Shown piece by piece: positions 33,425 to 42,403 of a stretch of 64,000 bases of DNA. Source of the stretch: Rhodococcus koreensis (GTDB taxonomy: Bacteria > Actinomycetota > Actinomycetes > Mycobacteriales > Mycobacteriaceae); contig NZ_FNSV01000005.1 in NCBI RefSeq assembly GCF_900105905.1, positions 7,068,001 through 7,132,000 of the forward strand, written 5' to 3'. Positions within the stretch are counted from its first letter, which is position 1; the number at the start of each line of letters is the position of its first letter. The notes beneath the pieces are model-generated. The model was given only the letters and a program-made list of their open reading frames with translations, had not been told where the DNA came from and did not search any database. The position numbers and the translations under genes were made by a program.

Positions 33425-34699
33425 GTGTCTACCCCCACCCTTTCCAGCCCCACCCGGACCGGATCCGCATCTCGATTCCAGCGGCCCGTGTCCCGACCCC
33501 GTCTCCACATCGTTCCTCCCGAACTGCGGATCAGCGACGGCCCCGCCGCCGGCGTTCTGCGGGTGGCCCGGTCCCGCGGGCCGCTGTCCCGGGACGTCGC
33601 CGCGAAGGCGACCGGACTGAGCATCGCCACCGTCAACCGTCAGGTGTCGGCGCTCCTCGACCTCGGGTTGCTGCGCGAACGCGGCGACCTCACGCCGTCC
33701 GGCGCGATCGGTCGTCCGCGTGTTCCGTTCGAGGTCAACCACGAGCCGTACCTGACCGTGGGCATCCACATCGGTGCGGTCGTGACCAGCATCATCGCCA
33801 GCGACCTCCGCGGGAAGGTCCTCGGCGCGGTCGAGGTGCCCACCCCGCAGGGCGCGTCCGCCGACGCGCTGACCGGCATCGCCCGCAGCGCACGGGCCTT
33901 CGCGTCCCGCTGGCACCGGCGTCGCCCGCTGTGGGCGGGTGTCGCGCTCGGCGGGCGCGTCGATGCGCAGACCGGTGTCGTCGACCACCCCCGGCTGGGG
34001 TGGAAGTCCGCTCAGGTCGGCGCCATCATCGCGACCGGACTCGGGTTGCCCGTCTCCGTCGCGGCGCACGTCGAGGCGATGGCCGCATCCGAGTTGCTGC
34101 TGAGCCCGGACAGCGAAGACGGTGTCGCGCAAGGCGAAACGGGTCTGTACTTCTACGCCCGTGAGACGGCCGGAATCGCGATCACGATCGACGGCCGCGT
34201 CCACACGCCGTCGAGCGGCCCCGGTTCCATCGCGCACCTGCCGACCGGTTCGTCGGCGCAGTGCTCCTGCGGTTCACGCGGATGCCTCGAGGCGACGATC
34301 AGCGATCGCGCGGTCATCTCCGCCGCGCTCGACGCCGGCATCCTCCCCGAGTCGAACCAGCGTCCGACGATGAGCGCGCTCTACAAGGCGGCGTCCTCGG
34401 GTTCCGTTCCCGCGCACGAGATTTTGGTGGAACGCGCGCAGGTGCTCGGGAAGACGGTCGCGATGCTGCGGGACCTGTTCAACCCGGACCGCGTGATCCT
34501 CGGCGGTCAGGCGTTCACCGAGTACCCGGCCGGAATCCCGCATGTCGCGGAGGCCTTCGCGCAGGCATCGTCGCTGGAGCGCAGGGACATTCGAATCTCC
34601 GGATTCGGCAACCGGGTGCAGGAGTACGCGTCGACGGTGGTGTCGCTGAGCACCATCTACTCCGACCCAGTCGGAGCGATGCGCCGCACGTCGCCGTAG
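33425..34699 (+). CDS. ROK-family transcriptional regulator
   Basis: 424 residues. The N-terminal winged helix (about 40-95, GPLSRDVAAKATGLSIATVNRQVSALLDLGLL read in two parts) is followed by a ROK sugar-kinase-like domain with the zinc motif C-x-C-G-x2-G-C in CSCGSRGCLE. ROK repressors sense sugars or phosphosugars. A homologue (Rv0485) lies at the same place, before mshA, in M. tuberculosis. The GTG at 33425 is chosen because AAGGA lies 7 bases before it; the longer frame has no homology. A short cysteine-rich ORF precedes it on the same transcript. Confidence 0.85.
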   Translation: MSTPTLSSPTRTGSASRFQRPVSRPRLHIVPPELRISDGPAAGVLRVARSRGPLSRDVAAKATGLSIATVNRQVSALLDLGLLRERGDLTPSGAIGRPRVPFEVNHEPYLTVGIHIGAVVTSIIASDLRGKVLGAVEVPTPQGASADALTGIARSARAFASRWHRRRPLWAGVALGGRVDAQTGVVDHPRLGWKSAQVGAIIATGLGLPVSVAAHVEAMAASELLLSPDSEDGVAQGETGLYFYARETAGIAITIDGRVHTPSSGPGSIAHLPTGSSAQCSCGSRGCLEATISDRAVISAALDAGILPESNQRPTMSALYKAASSGSVPAHEILVERAQVLGKTVAMLRDLFNPDRVILGGQAFTEYPAGIPHVAEAFAQASSLERRDIRISGFGNRVQEYASTVVSLSTIYSDPVGAMRRTSP

Positions 34700-34708
34700 C
34701 GTCACAGC

Positions 34709-34752
34709 AATTCGTCAGCCGCACAGGAAATAGCCTGTGCGGCTGACGAATT
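34709..34752. terminator. 19-bp hairpin, repeat-family copy 2
   Basis: Arms 34709-34727 and 34734-34752 pair perfectly; loop AAATAG. It lies between the convergent ROK and DUF742 genes. The 51-bp segment 34709-34759 is 48/51 identical to 46861-46911. Confidence 0.8.
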
Positions 34753-34781
34753 CGTGGGCATCTGTCCCGGCGAGCGGGGCT

Positions 34782-35366
34782 TCAGAGCTTGCGCAGCCCG
34801 TCGAGGACGCGTTCCATCAGCTTCCGATCCGGGCCGGTGGATCCGGCCGTCTCGTTCACGGTGACCGCGCCGGCCGCCGCGAGGTCGCCGACGAGCACGC
34901 GAGCGACCCCGAGCGGGATCGACGCGAGCGACGCGATCTCGGCCACCGACCGCGGTTCCGAGCACAGCGCGAAGACGCGGCGCAGTTCGTCCGGCGCCGG
35001 CATCGCGTCCACGACGGCGACCCCGTCCGCGCGGGCGACGATGACCGCCTCCAACGGCAGATCGACGCCGGACTCCGTCCGCCCGCCCGTGAGAATGAAC
35101 GGCCGGACGATGGAGACGGTCTCCTCGGGTTCCGCCCACTCGGTGGCCTCGGAAGTCCGGGGCGCTCGATCGGCGGGTCCGGACACGGCCTCTGCCTGCT
35201 CGGGAACGGCCTCGGCCCGGCCGGGCTCCACCCACTCGACCGACTGCGACGGGCTCGGCTCTGCCGTCGGCGACTGCTCTTTCCTGCCGCTTCGGCGTCG
35301 GCCGGCCGAACCGAAGCGCGCCCCTGTCGCGCCGATCATCGGCCAGTTCTCATCGCTCACAGTCAT
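34782..35366 (-). CDS. DUF742 protein, orphan
   Basis: 194 residues. The first 85 are low-complexity and acidic/proline-rich. The DUF742 domain (about 88-190) shows VRPFILTGGRT, ALCSEPRSVAEIASLASIPLGVARVLVGDLAAAG and RVLDGLRKL. DUF742 proteins normally sit in conservon operons with a sensor kinase, a roadblock protein and a Ras-like GTPase. None of these is adjacent here. ATG at 35366 with GAAGGG upstream; a GTG at 35387 is possible. Confidence 0.8.
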   Translation of the reverse strand: MTVSDENWPMIGATGARFGSAGRRRSGRKEQSPTAEPSPSQSVEWVEPGRAEAVPEQAEAVSGPADRAPRTSEATEWAEPEETVSIVRPFILTGGRTESGVDLPLEAVIVARADGVAVVDAMPAPDELRRVFALCSEPRSVAEIASLASIPLGVARVLVGDLAAAGAVTVNETAGSTGPDRKLMERVLDGLRKL

Positions 35367-35474
35367 CGGTCGGGACCCTTCTCGCACTACCCCACCCGTT
35401 CCATGGTCCCAAACCCGCGTTCCATGCCCATGGTCCGGTCCCTGTGATTCCGGCTACAGAGTCCGCGTGAGCGT

Positions 35475-35480
35475 TAGATT
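35475..35480 (+). promoter_or_regulatory. -10 box of a probable leaderless transcript (isochorismatase-like)
   Basis: TAGATT ends 6 bp before the GTG at 35487. No clear -35 hexamer. Confidence 0.45.
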
Positions 35481-35486
35481 TGCTGC

Positions 35487-36152
35487 GTGACGCATTGGCG
35501 GCAGAACTCGGATCCGTTCCTCGCGCCCGATCTCGGCCGGTCCGCGCTGCTCGTCGTCGACATGCAGGTGGACTTCGTGGACGGCGGGAGGGCCCCGATC
35601 CCGGGCACGTCGGCGGTGCTGCCCGCGATCGCACGTCTCGTGGACGCCTACCGGGAGTCCTCGGCCCCGATCGTGCACGCAGTCCGGTTGTACGAGGGCG
35701 ACGACGTGGACCTGTGCCGGCGCCGCGTGATCGCCGCCGGGCTGGATCTGGCCAGGCCGGGCACCCCCGGATCCCAGGTGGCGCCCGAGCTGGGAGTGCC
35801 GGGACTCGACCCCGAATCGCTCCTCGCCGGTGACGTCCAGGCCGTCTCGCCCACCGAACACGTCCTGTTCAAGCCGCGGTGGAGTGCGTTCTACCGCACC
35901 GGGCTCGACGAGCACCTGCGCCGGTGGTGGGTCGACACCGTGGTGATCGCGGGCTGCAACTACCCCAACTGTCCGCGCGCCACGATCGTCGACGCCAGCG
36001 AACGGGACTACAAGGTGCTCGTCGCCGCCGATGGGATCTCGGGCGTCGACGCGCGTCACCTGGAGGAGGCCGGACGGATCGGGGTTCTGCACGCGGAGAC
36101 CGACGAGATCGTCGAGGCGTTGCAGCCACCCGAACTCGAGGTGATCAGCTGA
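35487..36152 (+). CDS. Isochorismatase-like cysteine hydrolase
   Basis: 221 residues. The catalytic set is present: Asp in VVDMQVDF, Lys in FKPRWSAF and Cys in GCNYPNCPRATI, where the usual T-x2-C-V-x2-T form is slightly altered. The superfamily includes nicotinamidases and carbamoyl or amide hydrolases. An extra stretch (RAAG/LARPGTPGSQVAPEL) is common in the N-carbamoyl/ureidoacrylate-type members. Substrate unknown. The last 8 bases overlap the convergent tocopherol-cyclase-like gene. Confidence 0.85.
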   Translation: MTHWRQNSDPFLAPDLGRSALLVVDMQVDFVDGGRAPIPGTSAVLPAIARLVDAYRESSAPIVHAVRLYEGDDVDLCRRRVIAAGLDLARPGTPGSQVAPELGVPGLDPESLLAGDVQAVSPTEHVLFKPRWSAFYRTGLDEHLRRWWVDTVVIAGCNYPNCPRATIVDASERDYKVLVAADGISGVDARHLEEAGRIGVLHAETDEIVEALQPPELEVIS

Positions 36153-37176
36153 GGGGCGGAGCCGACGTAGCGTCCGGCGGCGCACCCCGTCTGCGCAGTT
36201 CCGCACGCGCCCGCTCGATCCCGCCGTGCTCCAACGCGGCGAGCGGCGATTCGTCCGCCCAGACGAGTTCACCACGACGGCGGACCGTGACACTCATCGA
36301 ACCCGCCAGATGCTCGAGGGCGCCGGGAATGTTGCGACGCTCGGCGGGGAGCGGAACCGGAAGCACGTGGGCCGAGCCCAGCGGGGAGGCGCCCTCGATC
36401 TCGACGCTCCACGTGCGGCCGCGGCCGCGCAGCGACCACCGCTCGTCCGTCACGTACGCCCGGACGGGGGAGGTGACCGGGTTGCCTAGGCGGAACACCA
36501 TGCCGTCGGGCAGCGCGACGACGACTGCCGTGACCTCGGTGCGCAGCCCGCCCGCGGTGATCTCGCCGCCGGCGAACGCGACGCACGCCTGCCGGTCGGC
36601 GAATCCCTGGGCCTGGCCCCACCACCAGGAGTCGGGGAATCCGCCCCTGCCCCAGTTCTTCTCGCCGTAGACCTGGGCGCCGTCGAGGTCGATCTCGGTG
36701 CCGCCCAGAACCGCGGTTCCCTCGGCCCGTCCGCCGAGCAACCACGGATGCCAGTACTGGTTCAGCGCGGGCACGGTCTGGAACACGCTCGACCCGCCGA
36801 GCCTGCGCCGCGGCCACGGGACCTGGGCGCCGATCCGGACGTCGAGGCGGGCGTCCGGTCCGAGATCCACCCGCACGCGGTCGACGGACCCGCGGAACGC
36901 GTCGCCGGCGAACGCGCCGAGTCCGGCCGGGTTGGCGTAGCCCTCCGGATGCGCGGCGGTCCGCAGGAACCTCGTGGGGTGACCGGCCAGACCGAGCGTC
37001 GCCCAGTGGCCGTCCGCGGCCCTGTTGATTCCGGCCAGCGCGATGACGACCTGTCCGGTCGCGGGCTGGGTGAACCGCCAGAAATAGCCTTCCATCGCGA
37101 CGTCGTGCGCGGCGAGGACGTTGCCGAACGGCAGATCCGCGCCCGTGGACCGGTACGCCCGCAGCAGTCTCGACAC
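36145..37176 (-). CDS. Tocopherol cyclase-like protein
   Basis: 343 residues. YGEKNWGRGGFPDSWWWGQAQ (about 170-190, read in two parts) is the signature of the tocopherol cyclase family, a two-domain beta fold (also seen in AttH-like proteins). GYFWRF near the start also fits. In plants and cyanobacteria the enzyme forms the chromanol ring; actinomycetes do not make tocopherol, so the substrate is probably another lipid or quinone. GTG start at 37176, 4 bp after the thioesterase stop, so translationally coupled to it. Function uncertain. Confidence 0.7.
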   Translation of the reverse strand: MSRLLRAYRSTGADLPFGNVLAAHDVAMEGYFWRFTQPATGQVVIALAGINRAADGHWATLGLAGHPTRFLRTAAHPEGYANPAGLGAFAGDAFRGSVDRVRVDLGPDARLDVRIGAQVPWPRRRLGGSSVFQTVPALNQYWHPWLLGGRAEGTAVLGGTEIDLDGAQVYGEKNWGRGGFPDSWWWGQAQGFADRQACVAFAGGEITAGGLRTEVTAVVVALPDGMVFRLGNPVTSPVRAYVTDERWSLRGRGRTWSVEIEGASPLGSAHVLPVPLPAERRNIPGALEHLAGSMSVTVRRRGELVWADESPLAALEHGGIERARAELRRRGAPPDATSAPPLS

Positions 37177-37180
37177 GGGG

Positions 37181-37585
37181 TCAGCTTCCCGGCTGGGGGT
37201 GCAGCACCGCCTGCGACTGCGTCACCTGCGCCACCAGTCGGTCCTCGTCGTCCCGCAGTTCGGTGACGACGGCGACCGTGGTGCGTCCGGCGTGCAGCGG
37301 ACGCGCGGTCGCGGTGACGGTGCCCTTGCGGACGCCGCGGGTGGACACGGTGCTCGAACTCGTGGTCGACGTGGACGCCCCCGCCGGAAGATTCAGAAAC
37401 GCGCAGACGGCGCCGACACTGTCGGCGAGGGTCATCAGGGCCCCGCCGTGCATGCCGTTTCCCGCCGTGGTGCGGTGCCGGTCCCACTCGAGGTGCCCGA
37501 CGACCTCCTCGGGTGCGGCCTTGGTGAGGCGAACCCCGGTGTGCACGGCGAACGGCATGGTCGCGACGAGATCAGCGGGATCCAT
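37181..37585 (-). CDS. Hotdog-fold thioesterase (PaaI-like)
   Basis: 134 residues. GNGMHGGALMTLADSVGAV is the catalytic helix of the PaaI/4-hydroxybenzoyl-CoA thioesterase group, with the conserved His-Gly-Gly. It hydrolyses an acyl- or aryl-CoA to free acid and CoA. ATG at 37585; the long frame upstream is non-coding. It precedes the tocopherol-cyclase-like gene by 4 bp and probably shares its promoter. Substrate unknown. Confidence 0.85.
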   Translation of the reverse strand: MDPADLVATMPFAVHTGVRLTKAAPEEVVGHLEWDRHRTTAGNGMHGGALMTLADSVGAVCAFLNLPAGASTSTTSSSTVSTRGVRKGTVTATARPLHAGRTTVAVVTELRDDEDRLVAQVTQSQAVLHPQPGS

Positions 37586-37632
37586 ACCCGTGGATGCTAG
37601 GCGCGGACCCGAACCCGCGTAGGCAGTTCCGG

Positions 37633-38406
37633 TCAGAGCGGCAGCGACGACTCCGCGAGCCCCGCGGGCGCCCCGCGCCGGCGGAACCATTCCTGACCGA
37701 ACGCCGCCTGCAACTGCTCCTCGGGCATCTGCAGGAACGGGCCGAAGTCCCCGATCTGGGTGGCGTGCGCGTGCATCGCGGCGCGTTTGGCGCCCATCGC
37801 CGAGGTGACGTCCACGACCGTGGTGATCTCGGAGTCCGGAAGACCGAACGTGTCGAGGTCCGGTGGCTGGGCGTTCTCGGACCATTCCGGATTCGCGGCC
37901 ATGAGTCGCCGGATGTGGTCGCGACTGACGGCGGCCTCGTACACGTGCGGCACACCGGCCAGTTTGGCGGCCCGGAGGCCCACGTGATGAACCTGGACGT
38001 GATCGGGGTGCCCGTAACCACCGTTGGGGTCGTAGATGGTGACCACGTCGGCGGATTCCTCGACGAGGATCGCGGCCAGCCGGGCAGCGGCCTCCTCGAC
38101 GTCGACGTTGCAGAACGCCGCCGGATTCTCGTTCTCCGGCGATCCCGCCATCCCGGAATCCGCGTAGTGCAGCAACACCACACGCTGGGCGCCGAGCAGC
38201 GACGTCGACTCCTCGAGTTCGCGGCGCCGACGCTCGGCGAGCGACTCGCCGTCGATCAGGATCCCCTCGGGCGCCTCGCCGAGAGCCCCGTCCGTCGCGG
38301 TGACCACGACGACGCGGTGACCGGCGTCGGCGGCCTGACGCATCACGCCGCCGGTGGTGAACACTTCGTCGTCGGGATGGGCGTGGAAACACACCAGGAC
38401 ACTCAT
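37633..38406 (-). CDS. LmbE/PIG-L N-acetylglucosamine deacetylase-like protein
   Basis: 257 residues. The zinc motif is AHPDDE near the start (about 9-14) with the distal His in HPDHVQVHHVG. This is the fold of mycothiol enzymes MshB (deacetylase) and Mca (conjugate amidase). It is shorter than Mca, so it is more likely another GlcNAc-type deacetylase or a paralogue. Nearby mshA, about 2 kb away on the other strand, makes a link to mycothiol or sugar metabolism attractive but unproven. It starts 56 bp from a divergent MFS gene. Confidence 0.85.
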   Translation of the reverse strand: MSVLVCFHAHPDDEVFTTGGVMRQAADAGHRVVVVTATDGALGEAPEGILIDGESLAERRRRELEESTSLLGAQRVVLLHYADSGMAGSPENENPAAFCNVDVEEAAARLAAILVEESADVVTIYDPNGGYGHPDHVQVHHVGLRAAKLAGVPHVYEAAVSRDHIRRLMAANPEWSENAQPPDLDTFGLPDSEITTVVDVTSAMGAKRAAMHAHATQIGDFGPFLQMPEEQLQAAFGQEWFRRRGAPAGLAESSLPL

Positions 38407-38462
38407 GAGCGCAATACTTGCACGTGCTGGAAGTCGCGGCCACGATCTGTGAGGCTCGACGC

Positions 38463-39665
38463 GTGCTCGGTACCTATCGTCAGATCTTCGCCGCCCCCGG
38501 CTCCGCAGCGTTCTCGGCAGCGGGATTCGTCGCGCGCGTACCGATCGCCATGGTCGGCATCGGCATCGTCACGATGCTGTCCGAACTGCGCGGGGACTAC
38601 GCGCTCGCCGGCGCCCTGGCCGCGGTGTTCGCGCTGACCTACGCGTTCATCACGCCGGTCGTGTCCCGGGCGGTCGACCGCTACGGGCAGTCCCGCGTGC
38701 TGCCCGTCGCGTCGGGGATCAGCGCGACATCCCTCGCCGCGATGCTGCTGTGCGTGCGGTTCGGGACCCCCGACTGGGTGCTGTTCGTGTGGGCCGTCCC
38801 GGCCGGCTGCATGCCCACGATCGGTGCGATGGTGCGCGCCCGCTGGACCGAGCTGTACCGCGGGACGCCACTGCTGCGGACGGCGTTCGCATTCGAGGCG
38901 GTGGTGGACGAACTGTGCTTCATCGCGGGACCGGTGGTCTCCGTCGGGCTCTCCGTCACGGTGTTCCCCGAGGCGGGACCGCTCGCGGGACTCGTGCTGC
39001 TGGTGGTCGGCACCCTCGCGCTCGTCGCTCAGCGTGGCACCGAGCCGCCCGTGCACTCGTCGCCGGACGGCGGCCGCCCGTCCGTCGTCCGGACCCCCGC
39101 GCTGTGGATCCTGGTGGCCGTCATGGTGTCGATGGGCACGATCTTCGGCGTCATCGACGTCGGTGCCATCGCCTTCACCCGGAGCCACGACGCACCCGCC
39201 TCCGCCACGGTGGTGCTGGCCCTGTTCGCGGCCGGGTCCGCGGTGGCGGGCCTCGTGTTCGGCGCGGTCCGGGTGTCGGCGTCGCTCCGGAAACAGCTGA
39301 TGGTCGCGGTCCTCGCGGTCGCGGTGCTGATGGTGCCGCTGCTGTTGGCAGGCAGCATCCCGGCGCTCGCCGTCGCCTACGCGGTGGCGGGGATGACGGT
39401 GGCGCCGATCATGATCGTCACCACTGGTCTGGTCGAGCAGATCGTGCCTGCGGCCGCGCTCACCGAGGGCATCACCTGGATCGTCACCGGACTCGGTGTC
39501 GGCGTCGCCGTGGGATCGGCACTCGCCGGCCGGATGATCGACGAATTCGGCACGACCGCCGGGTACGCGGTGGCGGCGGTCGCTGCGCTGCTGGCCTCTA
39601 TGGTGACCCCATGGCTATTCGTGAAGCAGTCGGCGTCGACGGAACGCCCCTCGTCTACTCGGTGA
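38463..39665 (+). CDS. MFS transporter
   Basis: 400 residues, about 12 hydrophobic helices, MFS loop SRAVDRYGQSRVL between helices 2 and 3. It is similar to small multi-drug/sugar efflux-type MFS proteins. The start at GTG 38463 (MLGTYRQIFAAPG) is chosen because family members begin here; upstream codons overlap the divergent deacetylase promoter. The 3' end overlaps the next gene by 55 bases. Substrate unknown. Confidence 0.82.
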   Translation: MLGTYRQIFAAPGSAAFSAAGFVARVPIAMVGIGIVTMLSELRGDYALAGALAAVFALTYAFITPVVSRAVDRYGQSRVLPVASGISATSLAAMLLCVRFGTPDWVLFVWAVPAGCMPTIGAMVRARWTELYRGTPLLRTAFAFEAVVDELCFIAGPVVSVGLSVTVFPEAGPLAGLVLLVVGTLALVAQRGTEPPVHSSPDGGRPSVVRTPALWILVAVMVSMGTIFGVIDVGAIAFTRSHDAPASATVVLALFAAGSAVAGLVFGAVRVSASLRKQLMVAVLAVAVLMVPLLLAGSIPALAVAYAVAGMTVAPIMIVTTGLVEQIVPAAALTEGITWIVTGLGVGVAVGSALAGRMIDEFGTTAGYAVAAVAALLASMVTPWLFVKQSASTERPSSTR

Positions 39666-40438
39666 CCGGTGACCCCGACGCGCGGGCCCTGGTTCTCCTG
39701 CACGGCTGGGCGCAGTCGTCGAAGTGCTGGGGCGCCGGCGTGCTCGACGAACTCGCCGCCCGCTACCGCGTCATCGCCGTCGACCTTCGCGGACACGGCT
39801 ACTCGGGTGCCCCGGCCGCCGGCTACGACGACTCCGCGATCTGGGCCGGGGACGTCGACGCGGTGCTCACGGCGGAAGGCGTCACGTCCGGTGCGGTGCT
39901 CCTCGGCTGGTCCTATGGCGGCCTCGTGATCTGCGACTACCTGGCGTCCCACGGCACGTCCGCCGTCGACGGCGTCGTCCTCGTCGGGGCCATCACCAGC
40001 ATCGGTCGCGGGGAGGCCGGCGGCAAGGTCGGTGCGGCGATGCGCGCCGCGATCCCCGGCGCGATGTCCGAGGAGCCGCGCGAGGCGATCCGCGCGCTGG
40101 GCGCGTTCGGCACCGCGCTCACCGGACCTACCGAAGGCAAGGGCGCGCAGTCGCAGGCGTTGTTCGGCGCCGGCCTCGCCACCCCGCCACACGTGCGGGC
40201 CGCCCTGTTCAACCGCTCCGCGAGCCACGACGACCTGCTCCGGTCGCTCGACGTCCCGGTACTCGTCCTGCACGGGACCGAGGACTCCGTCGTCGACGTC
40301 TCGGCTGGTAGGCACGCTGCAGACCTGATCCCGCAGGCGCGGGCCTCGTTCTGGGAAGGTTGCGACCACGGACCGTTCGTCGAGGATCCCGGCCGCTTCG
40401 TGAAGGAGGTCGGCGCGTTCGTCGACAACCTCGGTTAA
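39611..40438 (+). CDS. Alpha/beta hydrolase
   Basis: 275 residues. HGWAQSSKCW is the oxyanion region, the nucleophile Ser is in GWSYGG, the acid Asp in GTEDSVV and the His in GCDHGPF. It resembles non-haem peroxidase or lactonase/esterase-type hydrolases. The ATG at 39611 lies inside the end of the MFS gene in another frame, suggesting translational coupling. It ends 12 bp before mshA and may be cotranscribed with it. Confidence 0.85.
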   Translation: MAIREAVGVDGTPLVYSVTGDPDARALVLLHGWAQSSKCWGAGVLDELAARYRVIAVDLRGHGYSGAPAAGYDDSAIWAGDVDAVLTAEGVTSGAVLLGWSYGGLVICDYLASHGTSAVDGVVLVGAITSIGRGEAGGKVGAAMRAAIPGAMSEEPREAIRALGAFGTALTGPTEGKGAQSQALFGAGLATPPHVRAALFNRSASHDDLLRSLDVPVLVLHGTEDSVVDVSAGRHAADLIPQARASFWEGCDHGPFVEDPGRFVKEVGAFVDNLG

Positions 40439-40450
40439 AGGGGCCGATCG

Positions 40451-41809
40451 GTGGGGGAGCAGTATGGAGTGGTGACGCCCTTGCACAACTCGCGCCCCCG
40501 CAGGGTGGCCGTCCTCTCGGTCCACACCTCACCCCTGGCGCAGCCCGGTACCGGAGACGCGGGCGGCATGAACGTCTACGTGCTGCAGTCCGCCATCCAG
40601 ATGGCCCGCCGTGGCGTGGAGGTGGAGATCTTCACCCGGGCCACGTCGTCCGCCGACGCCCCGGTCCAGGAAGCGGCGCCGGGGGTCCTCGTCCGCAACG
40701 TCGTCGCCGGCCCGTTCGAGGGGCTCGACAAGCAGGATCTGCCCACGCAGCTCTGTGCGTTCGTGGCCGGGGTGCTCCGCGAGGAGGCCCGCCACGAACC
40801 GGGTTACTACAACCTGGTGCACTCGCACTACTGGCTGTCGGGGCAGGTCGGCTGGCTCGCCCGCGACCGGTGGGGCGTGCCGCTCGTGCACACCGCGCAC
40901 ACGCTCGCCGCGGTCAAGAATCTGTCGCTCGCCGAGGGGGACACCCCGGAACCGGCCGCCCGCCAGATCGGCGAACAGCAGGTGGTGGCCGAATCCGACC
41001 GGCTCGTAGCGAACACCACCGACGAATCCGATCAGCTGGTCCGCCACTACGGCGCCGACCCGAACCGGATCGACGTGGTGGCGCCGGGCGCCGACCTGAC
41101 GCGCTACCGCCCCGGCGACCGGGACGCCGCCCGCGCGAAGCTGGGGCTCGACCCCCGCGAGACCGTCGTGACGTTCGTCGGACGCATCCAGCCGCTCAAG
41201 GCTCCCGACGTCCTGCTCCGCGCCGCCGCCGAACTGATCGCCCGGGATCCCGAGTCGTCGCTGCGGGTGCTCGTGGTCGGGGGTCCGTCCGGATCCGGAC
41301 TGGCCCGGCCGGACGCGCTGATCGAACTCGCGTCCTCGCTCGGCATCGCCGCGCGGGTCACGTTCCTCCCGCCGCAGGCACCCGATCGGCTCGCCGATGT
41401 GTACCGGGCTTCGGATCTCGTTGCGGTGCCCAGCTATTCGGAATCGTTCGGTCTGGTCGCCATCGAGGCGCAAGCCTGCGGCACACCGGTGATCGCCGCG
41501 AACGTGGGCGGACTCGGCGTCGCGGTCCGGCACGGAGAGACGGGGCTCCTCGTGGACGGGCACCGCACCGAGGACTGGGCGACGGCGTTGCAGTCGCTGG
41601 TGTCTGCGCCCGGCAGGCTGGCCGCGCTGGCCGCCGAGGCTCCGCGGCACGCCGAGAACTTCTCCTGGGAACACACCGCCGACGGACTCCTCGAGAGCTA
41701 TCGGATGGCGACCGTCAACTACAACTACGGACATGGCCCGAGCGAGTTCTCCCCGCGTCGCGGACGCGGATTGTGGAAGCTGCGCAGGGTCGGGGGAGTG
41801 CGCGCATGA
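40451..41809 (+). CDS. mshA: D-inositol-3-phosphate glycosyltransferase
   Basis: 452 residues, GT-B glycosyltransferase family 4. GDAGGMNVYV at the N-domain loop, FVGRIQPLKAPDVLL at the inter-domain region and the E-x7-E element SESFGLVAIEAQACGTPV that binds the nucleotide sugar. It joins GlcNAc from UDP-GlcNAc to inositol-3-phosphate, the first step of mycothiol synthesis. GTG at 40451 follows AAAGGGG; later GTG codons are possible. Its stop overlaps the next start (ATGA). Confidence 0.96.
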   Translation: MGEQYGVVTPLHNSRPRRVAVLSVHTSPLAQPGTGDAGGMNVYVLQSAIQMARRGVEVEIFTRATSSADAPVQEAAPGVLVRNVVAGPFEGLDKQDLPTQLCAFVAGVLREEARHEPGYYNLVHSHYWLSGQVGWLARDRWGVPLVHTAHTLAAVKNLSLAEGDTPEPAARQIGEQQVVAESDRLVANTTDESDQLVRHYGADPNRIDVVAPGADLTRYRPGDRDAARAKLGLDPRETVVTFVGRIQPLKAPDVLLRAAAELIARDPESSLRVLVVGGPSGSGLARPDALIELASSLGIAARVTFLPPQAPDRLADVYRASDLVAVPSYSESFGLVAIEAQACGTPVIAANVGGLGVAVRHGETGLLVDGHRTEDWATALQSLVSAPGRLAALAAEAPRHAENFSWEHTADGLLESYRMATVNYNYGHGPSEFSPRRGRGLWKLRRVGGVRA

Positions 41810-42297
41810 CCGATTTGGCCGAGGTGATCGAGTCCGCCCTGACCGACCGGGAGTTGGACTTCACGAGGAAGGACGCGACGCACTTCGTCGTCGAGTTGCC
41901 CGGCGAGCGCAAGCTCAAGACCACCACGCTGCTGACCGTCGGAAAGCACGGCCTGCGCGTCGAGGCGTTCGTCTGCCGCAAGCCCGACGAGAACTTCGAA
42001 GGCGTCTACAAGTACCTGCTGCGGCGCAACCGCCGGCTGTATTCGGTGGCATACACGATCGACAAGATCGGCGACATCTACCTGGTCGGTCAGATCGCCG
42101 AGCACGCGGTGACCGCGGACGAACTGGACCGCATTCTCGGGCAGGTGCTCGAGGCGGCCGACGGCGACTTCAACACCCTTCTCGAACTCGGATTCGCCGG
42201 TTCCATCAAGCGGGAGTGGGAATGGCGTGTCTCGCGCGGCGAGTCGCTGGCGAACCTGAAGCCGTTCGAACATCTCATCGAGGACTCGCAGTCCTGA
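41806..42297 (+). CDS. YbjN-domain protein
   Basis: 163 residues of the YbjN type, seen as ELDFTRKDATHFVVELPG and FVCRKPDENFEGVYKYLLRRN. The gene follows mshA in other mycolata (Rv0487 in M. tuberculosis). YbjN proteins are chaperone-like folds with no defined reaction. The ATG overlaps the mshA stop by 4 bases with GGGGGAG upstream, so translation is coupled; a role tied to MshA is possible. Confidence 0.85.
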   Translation: MTDLAEVIESALTDRELDFTRKDATHFVVELPGERKLKTTTLLTVGKHGLRVEAFVCRKPDENFEGVYKYLLRRNRRLYSVAYTIDKIGDIYLVGQIAEHAVTADELDRILGQVLEAADGDFNTLLELGFAGSIKREWEWRVSRGESLANLKPFEHLIEDSQS

Positions 42298-42353
42298 GTG
42301 TGGGTTGACCTCCCGCGGACGGGAATTGCGCGCGGGTAGAGTTGCGGCGAACC

Positions 42354-42369
42354 TGTGACTGGTGTCACA
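42354..42369. promoter_or_regulatory. CRP/GlxR-type binding site
   Basis: TGTGA-N6-TCACA, exact consensus match, centred 42 bp before the acyl-CoA ligase start. Same form as the site at 2921-2936. Confidence 0.6.
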
Positions 42370-42403
42370 ACTGCTGCTGCAACACTTCGAGGGAGAGACC
42401 CAC

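Noticed and set aside
42305..42342. TTGACC ... TAGAGT as the CoA ligase promoter
   Set aside because: The spacer would be 26 bp; not a functional sigma-70 geometry.
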